The position numbers were made by a program, and so were the translations under genes. Shown one piece after another: positions 1 to 8,080 of a stretch of DNA of 20,834 nt. The notes beneath the pieces were generated by a model that searched no databases, was not told the DNA's origin, and saw only the letters and a list, made by a program, of their open reading frames with translations. The DNA comes from Candidatus Poseidoniaceae archaeon (GTDB lineage: Archaea > Thermoplasmatota > Poseidoniia > Poseidoniales > Poseidoniaceae), in contig JAKUNY010000011.1 of the NCBI GenBank assembly GCA_022451765.1, positions 1 to 20,834 on the forward strand, given 5' to 3'. Positions within the stretch are counted from its first letter, which is position 1. Each line of letters begins with the position of its first letter.

Positions 1-923
1 TTTCGTTTGAGCAGATTTCTGACAGCGGGGATTGGAGCACTCATCACTCGCTCTGGCTCGACACCGGCAGTGCAGTAATCTTCGATGGTAGCAATGATTT
101 CCCAACCTTGTTGCTTTGCGTAGGATTCAGATGTCACAAGCACAGCGCTTGCACCATCGTTGAGTGTGCTTGCGTTGCCTGCAGTAACAATACCATCCTT
201 GTCGAAAACCGTCCTCAGTTTGGAAAGGCTGTCAGCAGTTGAATCTGAACGTACCCCTTCATCTCGCTCAAGAACGAGGTCATCCCCTCTTCGCTGAGGT
301 ACAGAAACTGGGAAGGTTTCCCAATCGAACCAACCCTCTTCCCATGCTTTTGCAGCTTTCGTATGACTTTGTGCAGCAAATTCATCTGCCTGAGAACGCG
401 TGATTGAACACTCCTTCGCAATGACTTCACCCGTGTTTCCCATGTGCATATTGTTGTAAACATCCCAAAGACCGTCGTAGATCATGGAATCGATTAGTTT
501 GGAATCGCCCATTTTCTGTCCGGACCGTTGGCCCATCAGAAGTTGAGGTGCATTGGACATGCTCTCCATTCCACCAGCAATGACAACATTGTGCTCACCC
601 AATCGAACACTCGACGCAGCCTGCATAACGGCTCGAAGAGATGAGCCACAGACCATATTTACTGTTACACAAGAAGTTGTCACTGGCAATCCAGCACCGA
701 GTGCAACCTGCCGAGCAGGTGCTTGTCCAACACCAGCTTGCAGCACCTGCCCCATCAGAATTTCATCGACAATCCCAGTGGAAGGATCGAAACCAACACG
801 ATGACACAGTTCCTTTACTGCTGCAACGCCCAAATCTATGGATGTAAGCGATGAAAGTGTGCCTAAAAATCGACCGATGGGTGTCCGTGCGACCCCGCAA
901 ATGACGGCCTTGTGATTTGACAT
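1..923 (-). CDS. Thiolase (acetyl-CoA C-acyltransferase), 3' part outside the window
   Basis: The protein condenses or cleaves acyl-CoA (acetoacetyl-CoA / beta-ketoacyl-CoA) in the cytoplasm. Reading from 923 leftward, the N-terminus KAVICGVARTPIGRF is the usual thiolase opening. The nucleophilic cysteine is Cys92 in NMVCGSSLRAV, close to Cys89 of well-studied thiolases. The signature GGMESMSNAP and the later ITAGN-like motif TAGNASTLNDGA are also present. The reading frame stays open to the left edge, so the C-terminal motifs (NxxGGAIALGHP and the second catalytic Cys) lie outside the window. I chose the ATG at 923 because it gives the family-typical short N-terminus. An in-frame ATG at 974 would add 17 residues (MKVDHAYVQEAIANAVI) and leave only 41 bp to the divergent RNase PH gene. 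No clear Shine-Dalgarno or TATA box precedes either start. Thiolase identity is near certain; the exact substrate (biosynthetic or degradative) cannot be told. Confidence 0.93.
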   Translation of the reverse strand, partial: MSNHKAVICGVARTPIGRFLGTLSSLTSIDLGVAAVKELCHRVGFDPSTGIVDEILMGQVLQAGVGQAPARQVALGAGLPVTTSCVTVNMVCGSSLRAVMQAASSVRLGEHNVVIAGGMESMSNAPQLLMGQRSGQKMGDSKLIDSMIYDGLWDVYNNMHMGNTGEVIAKECSITRSQADEFAAQSHTKAAKAWEEGWFDWETFPVSVPQRRGDDLVLERDEGVRSDSTADSLSKLRTVFDKDGIVTAGNASTLNDGASAVLVTSESYAKQQGWEIIATIEDYCTAGVEPERVMSAPIPAVRNLLKR

Positions 924-1015
924 GATGACTGCATTGGCAATGGCCTCTTGAACATACGCATGGTCTACTTTCATGGAAACAAAAGGGTTGATGAACTCAA
1001 CCTCTTCGCAGCAGC

Positions 1016-1840
1016 ATGGCCAAATTCAAGACTGGATTGAACACATCAAGGAATGCAGACGAAATGCGAAGCGTTGAGGTTGAGATTGACTTTACAAGCA
1101 ATGCCCTCGCATCGATTCTTTATCGACAAGGTGAGACCGTTGTTCTTGCTTGCTGCACAAAGGAAGCAAGGCTGCCAGGATGGTTTCCACGAGATTCGAA
1201 CAAGGGATGGGTACATGCAGAATACTCACTCCTACCGGGGTCGACTGATTCCCGGTTTCGAAGAGAACGTCGTGGGGCAAAAGGGCGAACCCAAGAAATT
1301 GAACGATTGGTCGCTCGTTCGCTCCGTGCAGCCGTCGATTTGGAAGAACTCGGGCCAATTGCACTAAACGTTGATTGTGATATCCTCAATGCCGATGGAG
1401 GAACACGCTGCGCCTCAATTACTGCAGCGAATTTAGCATTACGCCTGGGCGTGCGACGATTGATTTCTGCCGGCATTTGTCTTCCACAAAATATGCGTCC
1501 AACCGAGGAACAGCGACGCTCAGGATGGAGCGCACCTGTTTTGTCCGTGGATGAGAAAAAGGCGCATGAAATGCGAGTAATGCCGCATGATGTTGCAGCA
1601 ATTTCCGTCGGACTGATCGATGGTAAATCGTACCTCGACCTCGACTACAACCTCGACTCAAATGCGGATGTTGACATGAACGTCGTTAAAGTCAGCGATG
1701 GCTCATTTGTTGAAGTCCAAGGAACCGGAGAAGAAGCAACTTATCAGCGAGAAGAACTCGATGCACTTCTGGACATGGCCGATATCGGTTTCTCGTCTCT
1801 CTTTGAAATGCAAAAATCAATTCTCGATGGTCAGGAATAA
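1016..1840 (+). CDS. rph: RNase PH (bacterial type), with an internal insertion
   Basis: RNase PH is a phosphate-dependent 3'-exoribonuclease that trims nucleotides downstream of the tRNA CCA end. The order of motifs is that of bacterial RNase PH rather than archaeal exosome Rrp41: GWVHAEYSLLPGST at 64-77, RTQEIERL at 91-98 (phosphate-binding Arg91), DILNADGGTR at 122-131 (Arg131), VAAISVG at 193-199, then LDLDYNLDSNADVDMNVV around 208-224. Asp214 and Asp220 match the two Mg ligands, and FVEVQGTGE at 231-239 completes the set. At 274 residues it is longer than the usual about 240. The excess is mostly a segment at about 153-185, between the ALRLG helix and VAAISVG, rich in charged residues and absent from bacterial proteins I remember. 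The ATG at 1016 is the only start fitting the family N-terminus. A tRNA-Phe gene begins 43 bp downstream, a fitting neighbour but not proof of co-transcription. Confidence 0.92.
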   Translation: MAKFKTGLNTSRNADEMRSVEVEIDFTSNALASILYRQGETVVLACCTKEARLPGWFPRDSNKGWVHAEYSLLPGSTDSRFRRERRGAKGRTQEIERLVARSLRAAVDLEELGPIALNVDCDILNADGGTRCASITAANLALRLGVRRLISAGICLPQNMRPTEEQRRSGWSAPVLSVDEKKAHEMRVMPHDVAAISVGLIDGKSYLDLDYNLDSNADVDMNVVKVSDGSFVEVQGTGEEATYQREELDALLDMADIGFSSLFEMQKSILDGQE

Positions 1841-1883
1841 GTAACGAAGGCTTGAAATCTTGGGTGTCGTCGCAGACACGCAC

Positions 1884-1959
1884 GGGTTGGTAGCTTAGTT
1901 GGGAGAGCGCGGCACTGAAGATGCCGAGGTCGCCGGTTCAAGTCCGGCCTAACCCACCA
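1884..1959 (+). tRNA. tRNA-Phe (anticodon GAA), CCA encoded
   Basis: A full cloverleaf can be folded by hand. The acceptor GGGTTGG (1884-1890) pairs with CTAACCC (1949-1955), including one G-T pair. The D arm is GCTT/GAGC with loop AGTTGGGA. The anticodon stem CGGCA/TGCCG encloses the loop CTGAAGA, which places anticodon GAA at 1917-1919. The variable loop is AGGTC and the T arm is GCCGG/CCGGC with loop TTCAAGT. Discriminator A1956 is followed directly by CCA at 1957-1959, so the mature 3' end is in the DNA. There is no intron. The body is 73 nt without CCA. No distinct promoter or T-rich terminator could be assigned. The gene sits between RNase PH and a membrane-protein gene on the same strand. 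Confidence 0.97.
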
Positions 1960-2004
1960 TGCAATTATCAATGGGTTCATTTGCTACATGCACTTAGGTG
2001 CTAT

Positions 2005-4086
2005 ATGGGCGACGCTGCGATTGGGGATGAGATGCCCAAAGAGCAGCATGAAACTGAATCAAAGAGTGACCGTCTGCTCAAAGAACTCAATGAAATTCGG
2101 AGAAGGCGTACAGATGGCGATAGCCGAAGTATGTTCACAAAAAAAGAGAACCCTGTTTTGTTGATGGGCGTCGCCTACGGTGTCCTGTATGGAGCACTCA
2201 TTCTTTCAATGTCCTCGGGGCTGCTTGGCCAATCTACAGCAATGGATCATTCTGCATCGACGACGTTCCTTGACATCGGAGACGAATGTGTTGAAATCGA
2301 TAACCAACCGTGGATTCTCATATTCCCGAACGAAGATGCTGAACAATTTTCATTGAATGCATACAATCTACCAGAAGGAATCGCTGTACTTGAATACAAT
2401 ATACATGGAAAAGAATCAGCCGAAAACTCTCCCCCGACGCAGGTCGAACGTGAACTCGACGATGATGTAAACCGCGTTCATGCAAAAGCGGACTACAGCA
2501 CATTGGCAGAAGGCGAATATGAAGTAATGCTCAAGGTAACGCTGTACAACAATACTGAGGATGCACGTGAGCAAGCGAATTCCACTGGTTCACTCTCAAA
2601 GACACTTGAATTTGAACTCGAGATTGGAACCAAGGGCGGAATCCTGCCATTCATTGGGGGCGAGGAACATCGTGAGGTCCGGATAACCGAATCCGGTGCG
2701 AGATCGTGCTGGTCGGTTCAGGAATTGGGCAACTGGGGATACATCTTACTCGTCGCTGAACTAGGTGGAGGACGAGAGACCGCAATGCTCGCAGGTGGCG
2801 CTGCGGGAATTCCTGCTTGGTGGATGGCGTTTAACTCACTCTCATTGTCGGTCTTTTCATTGTTGATTGCCTACCCACTCATGTACAAAGTCTACCACCA
2901 AGAGGCGGACGACATCCTCTCTCGCAACCACATTATCCGATTGGTCGATGACATCATCACACGATGTGAACGCCGACTCGGGATTGAAGTCGATCATGAT
3001 TTAGCCAAGGTGGAACCTCGTGAGTTGTCAATTGACATTATGGTGCCGTACAAGAATACGGAAAACACGTTGACCGACAGCAAAAGCATTCGGGATGAAA
3101 TTCTGAAAGAAGTTCTCGAAGAGTTTGCACTGTTCCGTGTCTTCAAACCAGTCCAGCTTACAGTCCGTTCCATCGGCTCAGGCCAAGCGATTGACTTCGA
3201 TTCAGGTGTCGGCGTTGGTGTTGGTGATCGTGATGATGAAGACCCCCCAGAGAATTATACATCTTTCTTCGAAGAGCTCCATTCTCTCTCAAGAATCGAA
3301 GACGAAGTCCGAGATTCGCTCGATCTCTACTTCGTTCGTGATAAAACACTTGAGCTTCAGAATGCGGTTATTACGAGCGATGATCGAATCGTGTTTGTTT
3401 CAGTGATTTTCAAACCTACAACACGACTGGCATTCTTCCGATTTAAGCGACAAGCTGCAGAAGTTGAAGACGAACTGCGAAACTACATCTCAGAGCGCAA
3501 CCAAGACATCCTTACTTCACAGGAATTAATCGTAAAGGCTCGTAACCAGATTTCAACACTTGCAGATCGCTCCGGGGCCGGGCGTGTTGAACGTAAGGGA
3601 AACAAGGATGAACGCATCGCTGCCGTTGCACGACAAGACGGGTTTGGTGGACGTATGCTGCAAACGAAACTCCTTGGAGACATTCTCTCAACGGTGGAAT
3701 ACACTGCAAATGAAAAGCGTGAAATGATCAACAAATGGGGATTCTGGGGGCTGATTGTGTTCGTTTGGATCCCATTCATGGCTTCTGGAGTACTTGTAGG
3801 TGGGATGCTTGGCCATCTCTCACGAATGAAATTTATGCGTGGTCTCCTCGCAACAATGATTGGAGGTTTTATTGCATCAATCACCTGGGCGTACACGGCT
3901 GAGGGCATCATCAAAATCATGCACCAATACAAACTTGAAGCAGTCATTCCAATCATGATTATCGTCTTTGTTTTGGGAGCAATTTTACACATTCGCTCAA
4001 CAAAGATCCGTCGACAAACAGAATTGTTTGAAGACACGCTTCTGGACAACTTTCACAACGATATCAAAGAGAAATACGGTTCCTGA
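2005..4086 (+). CDS. Multi-pass membrane protein with large outer and inner domains; C-terminal transport-like helices
   Basis: I do not recognise the whole protein. From the ATG at 2005 it has 693 residues. The parts in order are: a basic cytoplasmic N-terminus (about 1-48, with RRRR); helix 1 at about 50-72; a probably extracellular domain with NNT and NST glycosylation-type sites (about 73-268); helix 2 at about 269-296; a cytoplasmic domain of about 280 residues with charged helices that may form a coiled coil; then three helices at about 578-602, 612-634 and 645-663; and a charged helical tail. The helix 3-4 stretch (WGFWGLIVFVWIPFMASG, later GHLSRMKFMRG) resembles the small multidrug-export / DedA-like membrane family, a weak match from memory. 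The open frame reaches back to 1921 but there overlaps the tRNA. Start 2005 is preceded by AGGTG five bases upstream; ATG 2032 is an alternative. MogA follows after 9 bp. Confidence 0.85.
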   Translation: MGDAAIGDEMPKEQHETESKSDRLLKELNEIRRRRTDGDSRSMFTKKENPVLLMGVAYGVLYGALILSMSSGLLGQSTAMDHSASTTFLDIGDECVEIDNQPWILIFPNEDAEQFSLNAYNLPEGIAVLEYNIHGKESAENSPPTQVERELDDDVNRVHAKADYSTLAEGEYEVMLKVTLYNNTEDAREQANSTGSLSKTLEFELEIGTKGGILPFIGGEEHREVRITESGARSCWSVQELGNWGYILLVAELGGGRETAMLAGGAAGIPAWWMAFNSLSLSVFSLLIAYPLMYKVYHQEADDILSRNHIIRLVDDIITRCERRLGIEVDHDLAKVEPRELSIDIMVPYKNTENTLTDSKSIRDEILKEVLEEFALFRVFKPVQLTVRSIGSGQAIDFDSGVGVGVGDRDDEDPPENYTSFFEELHSLSRIEDEVRDSLDLYFVRDKTLELQNAVITSDDRIVFVSVIFKPTTRLAFFRFKRQAAEVEDELRNYISERNQDILTSQELIVKARNQISTLADRSGAGRVERKGNKDERIAAVARQDGFGGRMLQTKLLGDILSTVEYTANEKREMINKWGFWGLIVFVWIPFMASGVLVGGMLGHLSRMKFMRGLLATMIGGFIASITWAYTAEGIIKIMHQYKLEAVIPIMIIVFVLGAILHIRSTKIRRQTELFEDTLLDNFHNDIKEKYGS

Positions 4087-4095
4087 GGCCACACC

Positions 4096-4680
4096 ATGGA
4101 CGCTGTAACAACCATCGAAGGTCGACCTGACAGCGTTGGAGAGATGGCAAAAATAGGCATTCTTGTTGCCTCTGATAGGGCCTCCTCAAATGAATATCAG
4201 GACGAGGGGGGACCAGCGATTCTCCAATTTTTAATCGAAGCGACATTGTCACCGTTGGAGGTTCATTACCGATGCATTCCAGACAAACAATCCTTGATTG
4301 AATCGACGATGATCGAACTTGCAGACATCGTTGGCTGTCACGTCGTTGTGACGACCGGTGGAACAGGGCCAGCAGATCGTGATGTTACTCCAGAGGCGAC
4401 AGAAAACGTCGTTGAACGATTGATGCCAGGGTTTGGCGAACAAATGCGGGCAATCTCACTCAAATACACGCCAACTGCAATTCTATCAAGACAAACAGCA
4501 GGGATTCGAGGGTCATGTCTACTTTTCAATCTGCCTGGCCGACCAAAATCAATCCGAGAAACCATCGACGAAATCTGGAAAGCAGTTCCTTACTGCGTTG
4601 ATTTAATTGGAGGGCCTTACCTTGATTGCAACGATGAGGTATGCAATGCATTCCGTCCAAAAAACGCGAGACGTCGATAA
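4096..4680 (+). CDS. mogA: Molybdopterin adenylyltransferase MogA
   Basis: MogA adenylylates molybdopterin before molybdate insertion in molybdenum-cofactor synthesis, in the cytoplasm. The match to bacterial MogA is strong along the length: SDRASSNEYQDEGGPA, IPDKQ with Asp63, TTGGTGPADRDVTPEAT with TTGGTG at 86-91 and Asp96, MPGFGEQMRAISL, PTAILSRQTAGIRG, LPGRPKSIRETI, and the C-terminal VPYCVDLIGGPYL and FRPKNARR. Asp63 and Asp96 correspond to Asp49 and Asp82, known to be essential in the E. coli enzyme. Start 4096 is preceded by GAGG seven bases upstream, inside and just after the previous stop, and gives a 16-residue extension compared with E. coli. ATG 4144 would give the shorter classical N-terminus, but its GGAG lies only 2 nt away. 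The loop before VPYC is shorter than in E. coli. No other cofactor gene is in the window. Confidence 0.93.
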   Translation: MDAVTTIEGRPDSVGEMAKIGILVASDRASSNEYQDEGGPAILQFLIEATLSPLEVHYRCIPDKQSLIESTMIELADIVGCHVVVTTGGTGPADRDVTPEATENVVERLMPGFGEQMRAISLKYTPTAILSRQTAGIRGSCLLFNLPGRPKSIRETIDEIWKAVPYCVDLIGGPYLDCNDEVCNAFRPKNARRR

Positions 4681-4723
4681 GAGCATTCATTGACTTGATG
4701 CACCACGGGTAATCTGATTGAAG

Positions 4724-6124
4724 ATGTCAAACATGCTAATTCAGAATGCAACAATGGTTCTACCAAACACCACCGTTGTTGGCGATTTACTCATTGAAAA
4801 CGGCCAAATCACCAGCATTCGACCAGGTGGAGGAATCACTGTAGAAAACGAAATTCATACCGTTGATGCAACAGGCCTTCATCTTCTTCCTGGCATCATT
4901 GACCCACAAGTTCACTTTCGCGACCCGGGACAGCCCGAAAAAGAGGATTTGTACACGGGTTCTTGTGCAGCAGCGAGTGGGGGCGTAACATCGTTCCTTG
5001 ACATGCCAAACAATGTGCCAAGTCAAACAACACTCCAGTCGATGCACGAAAAGATTGCGACAGGTAACCAACGTTGTGTAACCAATTTTGGCTTCTTCAT
5101 TGGGGCAACTGAATCCAATGTAGAGGAGCTGCAAAAGGCTGTGGGAACCCCAGGCGCTCCTGTTGCAATTCCAGGCATTTGTGGGATAAAAATCTTCATG
5201 GGATCTTCGACAGGGGACCTTCTCGTTAACGATAGAGATGCACTTCACGAGATCTTCACAAATACCGCAGGCCTCATCGCCGTGCATGCTGAAGACGAAA
5301 CACGCATGATTGAGCGGAAGAAATTGATTGATGGTCGCACAGATATGGCCGCTCATGCCGAATGGCGGGATGATGAAACTGCACTCATCGCCACAAAGCG
5401 AGCCGTGGCCTATGCACAAGAAACCAATCATCGCCTTCATGTTCTCCACCTAACATCTGGAGTGGAGGCAGACTGGTTAAACGGACTCACCTCAATGTAC
5501 GGAGAAGAGGGCAAGGCTCACATCACCACAGAAGTCTTGCCTCAACATTTGACATACGATGAACGGGATGTTGATGAACTTGGAACGCGCTTGAAAATGA
5601 ATCCTCCAATTCGCTATCAGAAGGACAAGCAGACGTTGTGGAATCGTCTTCATGATGGGACAATCACGTGCATTGCAACCGATCACGCGCCTCATACCAT
5701 GGAAAGCAAATCAAAAGGATTTCCCGGCGCTCCAAGTGGGATGCCTGGTGTTGAAACCTCACTTCCTGTCATGCTCACCCATGCCTCGAAAGGTGCCTGC
5801 ACAATTGAACAGGTTGTCAAGTGGATGTGCTACAACGTTGCAGAATGCTATGGGATGATAGGCAAAGGTCGTCTCGAAGAAGGCTATGATGGAGATATAA
5901 CCCTTGTTGATATGACCACTGAACGAATGGTTGACGATGCAAATACATGGACAACCGTAGGTTGGAGTCCGTTTCACGGCAAGAAACTCGTTGGATGGCC
6001 AGCACTTACCGTCGTTGGAGGTGTTCCTGTCTTTGAAAGAACGAGTGAAACAGGGCCAAAAGGTTCAATCCTGGTCGGTGAGGGTGAGACGGGTTCGCCT
6101 TTGCTCATGACGCCTTGGAATTAA
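4724..6124 (+). CDS. pyrC: Dihydroorotase (class I, QxH metal-site variant)
   Basis: The enzyme cyclises N-carbamoyl-aspartate to dihydroorotate in pyrimidine synthesis. It has an amidohydrolase TIM-barrel fold and 466 residues. Visible landmarks from ATG 4724 are: the metal motif QVHFRDPG with His64; SGGVTSFLDMPN; GIKIFMGSSTGDLLV with Lys156, the probable carbamylated metal-bridging lysine; VHAED with His188; LHVLHLTSG with His242; LKMNPPIR; and IATDHAPH with the catalytic Asp320. The C-terminus carries VGWSPFHGKKLVGWPA. The first His of the usual HxH pair is Gln62. I recall the same QVHFREPG in Bacteroidetes-type PyrC, so this is probably a clade feature and not damage. An upstream TTG at 4718 is also in frame, but ATG 4724 is more natural. 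The gene lies 43 bp after mogA on the same strand, so co-transcription is plausible. Confidence 0.95.
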   Translation: MSNMLIQNATMVLPNTTVVGDLLIENGQITSIRPGGGITVENEIHTVDATGLHLLPGIIDPQVHFRDPGQPEKEDLYTGSCAAASGGVTSFLDMPNNVPSQTTLQSMHEKIATGNQRCVTNFGFFIGATESNVEELQKAVGTPGAPVAIPGICGIKIFMGSSTGDLLVNDRDALHEIFTNTAGLIAVHAEDETRMIERKKLIDGRTDMAAHAEWRDDETALIATKRAVAYAQETNHRLHVLHLTSGVEADWLNGLTSMYGEEGKAHITTEVLPQHLTYDERDVDELGTRLKMNPPIRYQKDKQTLWNRLHDGTITCIATDHAPHTMESKSKGFPGAPSGMPGVETSLPVMLTHASKGACTIEQVVKWMCYNVAECYGMIGKGRLEEGYDGDITLVDMTTERMVDDANTWTTVGWSPFHGKKLVGWPALTVVGGVPVFERTSETGPKGSILVGEGETGSPLLMTPWN

Positions 6125-6152
6125 TCGAGTTGTGGTAAATCGACAACCGTTG

Positions 6153-6159
6153 TTAAATA
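6153..6159 (+). promoter_or_regulatory. Possible archaeal TATA box before the small membrane protein
   Basis: The sequence TTAAATA lies in the 39-bp gap between the dihydroorotase stop and the small membrane-protein gene. An archaeal TATA box centred here would start transcription near 6180-6185. That falls around the in-frame ATGs at 6179 and 6188 rather than before the ATG at 6164, and would fit a leaderless or short-leader mRNA. This rests only on a short AT-rich match and spacing. Confidence 0.3.
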
Positions 6160-6178
6160 CTCGATGGGGAATTTCCTC

Positions 6179-6496
6179 ATGAGAAACATGAGTAGTATGG
6201 AAGAACAACTAGGAAAAGGATACCAACAGATGATGATCGGTCTGATTATTTTCATTTCAGGTGCAATTTGGGGTGGCATGGTCGCAACAGATGGGATGGT
6301 CGCAGAAGATATCTATTGGCCAGCGGTAATGATGCTTTCAGGTGCAATGATTACGTTGCTCGGTACAACCTTTGGAACGGATCATGAAGACGATCGTAGC
6401 ACCGATCTCAATGAAGCGATTATGGAACTAACAGAGCGCATCAATCGACTCGTCGGTTCTTCAAACAAAGACGATCCGAATGATGAATCAGAGTGA
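6179..6496 (+). CDS. Small two-helix membrane protein of unknown function
   Basis: I do not recognise a family. The protein has 105 residues from ATG 6179. A short polar N-terminus (MSSMEEQLGKGYQQ region) is followed by two hydrophobic helices, MIGLIIFISGAIWGG and YWPAVMMLSGAMITLLG, joined by a short acidic loop. A charged C-terminus contains a probable amphipathic helix (LNEAIMELTERINRL) and an acidic end. In-frame ATGs at 6164, 6179, 6188 and 6197 make the start uncertain. I prefer 6179 because GGGGA lies eight bases upstream. Its stop overlaps the end of the convergent M32 carboxypeptidase gene by 9 bp. The protein is acidic and Met-rich like its neighbours, so I take it as a real gene. 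Confidence 0.72.
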   Translation: MRNMSSMEEQLGKGYQQMMIGLIIFISGAIWGGMVATDGMVAEDIYWPAVMMLSGAMITLLGTTFGTDHEDDRSTDLNEAIMELTERINRLVGSSNKDDPNDESE

Positions 6497-7984
6497 GTAA
6501 ATCGCCCCGTACTTCTCTTCAACGTATCGAAGGAAAGGTTCACTGGATGGTGGGGAACCCGTTGCTTCTTCGATAAGATCAGCTGGAAGCAATGCACTCC
6601 CACGCTTGTGAACCCGATCCCGCAACCAGTTCGGCATTGATGACCAATCTCCCGAGGAAATTAAGTCTTGGATTGAACCTAGATCTTTACTCATCGCTTC
6701 CAAGAGTTGCGCTGCGCAGAGATTCCCAAGCGTGTAAGTCGGGAAGTAGCCAAACGCTGCCATGGACCAATGGATATCTTGGAGGCATCCGAGGTCATCC
6801 GATGGGACGGTCAATCCAAACCACTCAGAAATCATCGAATTCCACAACTCTGGCAACTGTTCGAGGGGATAGTCTTCATTGAAAATCTTCTTTTCTATTT
6901 CGTATCGAAGCATGACGTGCAGATTGTAGGTCACTTCATCGGCCTCAACTCGGATAAAACCTGGTTCGACAGAGTTCGCAATTCGATTTAGAGTATCCGA
7001 ATCCCACGAAGGTGCATTCGGAAACGACTGCTTGAATTCATCCATTACGACGTCCCAGAATGCAGGCGTACGACCTATTTGATTCTCCCAAAGCCGCGAT
7101 TGGGATTCATGGACACCAAGAGATACTGCATCGCCTCTGGGTGTGAATCGATGATTCTCGTCGAGTCCTTGCTCGTACAGAGCATGCCCTGTTTCATGCA
7201 TGACAGCGTAAAGGCATGAGAAGGGGTCAAGTTCATCATAGCGCGTCGTAAAACGCGTATCGCCTGGCCAGATACCTGCTGAGAATGGATGGGTTGAAGC
7301 ATCCATACGCCCTGCGGCAAAATCAAAGCCCATTCTTTGGCTTACCTTGGTACAAAAAGCCTCTTGATCGGCAACTGGAAAGGTCAAACCTTCAGGAAGA
7401 CTCGGGTCTGGGTTCGACTTTTTTGATTCTAGGATTTTCTTGAGCAAAGGAACAAGGCGTTCTCTTAAGCCTTCGAAAAGTGGATCGTAGTCATCGACGG
7501 TCATTCCCGATTCGTATTCATCGAGAAGAGCATCATAAGGTGTCTTTTCGTATCCATACGCATCGATTTTCTTTCGTGTCAGATCAACGAGAGTGTGCAA
7601 ATGAGGCAAAAATGCCGAAAAATCTGCATCCTTTCTCGCTTTTTGCCATGCCACCAATGCTTCACTACGTGCTTGTGCAAAGGTTGAGACGAACTCTGCT
7701 GACAGTTTTGTCGCCTTGTTGTACCGTTTTCGAAACTCACGAACGTTTGCCTGCTCACTTTCATCCAAATCATCCCTCGCCTCAAGTCGTTCGAGCAACG
7801 ATCCCATTTCTGAATCTGTGACTTTCTCATGCGATAGTGCCGCAAGCCAAGCCATGATTTCTCCTCTTGATTTGGCCCCTTTTTCTGGCATAAGAGTTTC
7901 TTGATCCCACCCGAGATGTCCTTGAATGCTACCGATTCGATGAATATCCTGCACTCGATTGAGAAATGCCGCCTTGTCGCTCAT
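6488..7984 (-). CDS. M32-family metallocarboxypeptidase (carboxypeptidase Taq type)
   Basis: This is a zinc-dependent carboxypeptidase that removes C-terminal residues from peptides, probably in the cytoplasm since no signal peptide is seen. Its 498 residues match the usual M32 length of about 500. Diagnostic motifs are LGWDQETLMP near the N-terminus (24-33), HPFSAGIWPGDTRFTTRY (232-249), the zinc motif HETGH at 263-267 with catalytic Glu264, and GVHESQSRLWEN at 290-301, whose Glu293 is the third metal ligand. RVEADEVTYNLH at 345-356 and the C-terminal YTLGNLCAAQLL and HKRGSALLPADLI complete the pattern. Start ATG 7984 gives the canonical N-terminus. The gene is divergent from an aminopeptidase-like gene and convergent with the small membrane protein (9-bp overlap). 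Together with the next gene it suggests peptide catabolism. Confidence 0.96.
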   Translation of the reverse strand: MSDKAAFLNRVQDIHRIGSIQGHLGWDQETLMPEKGAKSRGEIMAWLAALSHEKVTDSEMGSLLERLEARDDLDESEQANVREFRKRYNKATKLSAEFVSTFAQARSEALVAWQKARKDADFSAFLPHLHTLVDLTRKKIDAYGYEKTPYDALLDEYESGMTVDDYDPLFEGLRERLVPLLKKILESKKSNPDPSLPEGLTFPVADQEAFCTKVSQRMGFDFAAGRMDASTHPFSAGIWPGDTRFTTRYDELDPFSCLYAVMHETGHALYEQGLDENHRFTPRGDAVSLGVHESQSRLWENQIGRTPAFWDVVMDEFKQSFPNAPSWDSDTLNRIANSVEPGFIRVEADEVTYNLHVMLRYEIEKKIFNEDYPLEQLPELWNSMISEWFGLTVPSDDLGCLQDIHWSMAAFGYFPTYTLGNLCAAQLLEAMSKDLGSIQDLISSGDWSSMPNWLRDRVHKRGSALLPADLIEEATGSPPSSEPFLRYVEEKYGAIYSL

Positions 7985-8080
7985 GATGCAGTCTCATCAT
8001 CGGTTCTTCATCAACACTCGTATCCAACTATTTGCTCAAATGCATCCACACATTCAATATGGATGAGTGTATGGGGAAAC

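Noticed and set aside
1016..1840. Reading this gene as archaeal exosome Rrp41
   Set aside because: GWVHAEYSLLPGST, RTQEIERL and FVEVQGTGE are RNase PH motifs; Rrp41 has different sequences there.
1921..2004. Upstream extension of the membrane-protein frame to ATG 1921
   Set aside because: It would translate the 3' half of tRNA-Phe; the ATG at 2005 has a better ribosome site and follows the tRNA.
3483..4049. 188-residue minus-strand frame opposite the membrane protein
   Set aside because: It is a shadow frame; the plus-strand protein has clear helices and operon spacing.
4787..5449. 220-residue minus-strand frame opposite dihydroorotase
   Set aside because: It is a Cys/His/Met-rich shadow of a certain gene with no recognisable motif.
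6125..6178. A terminator hairpin after dihydroorotase
   Set aside because: No stable stem followed by a T run could be drawn.
7901..8080. N-terminal extension of the aminopeptidase-like gene
   Set aside because: It overlaps the well-supported start of the divergent M32 carboxypeptidase and has no family-like sequence.
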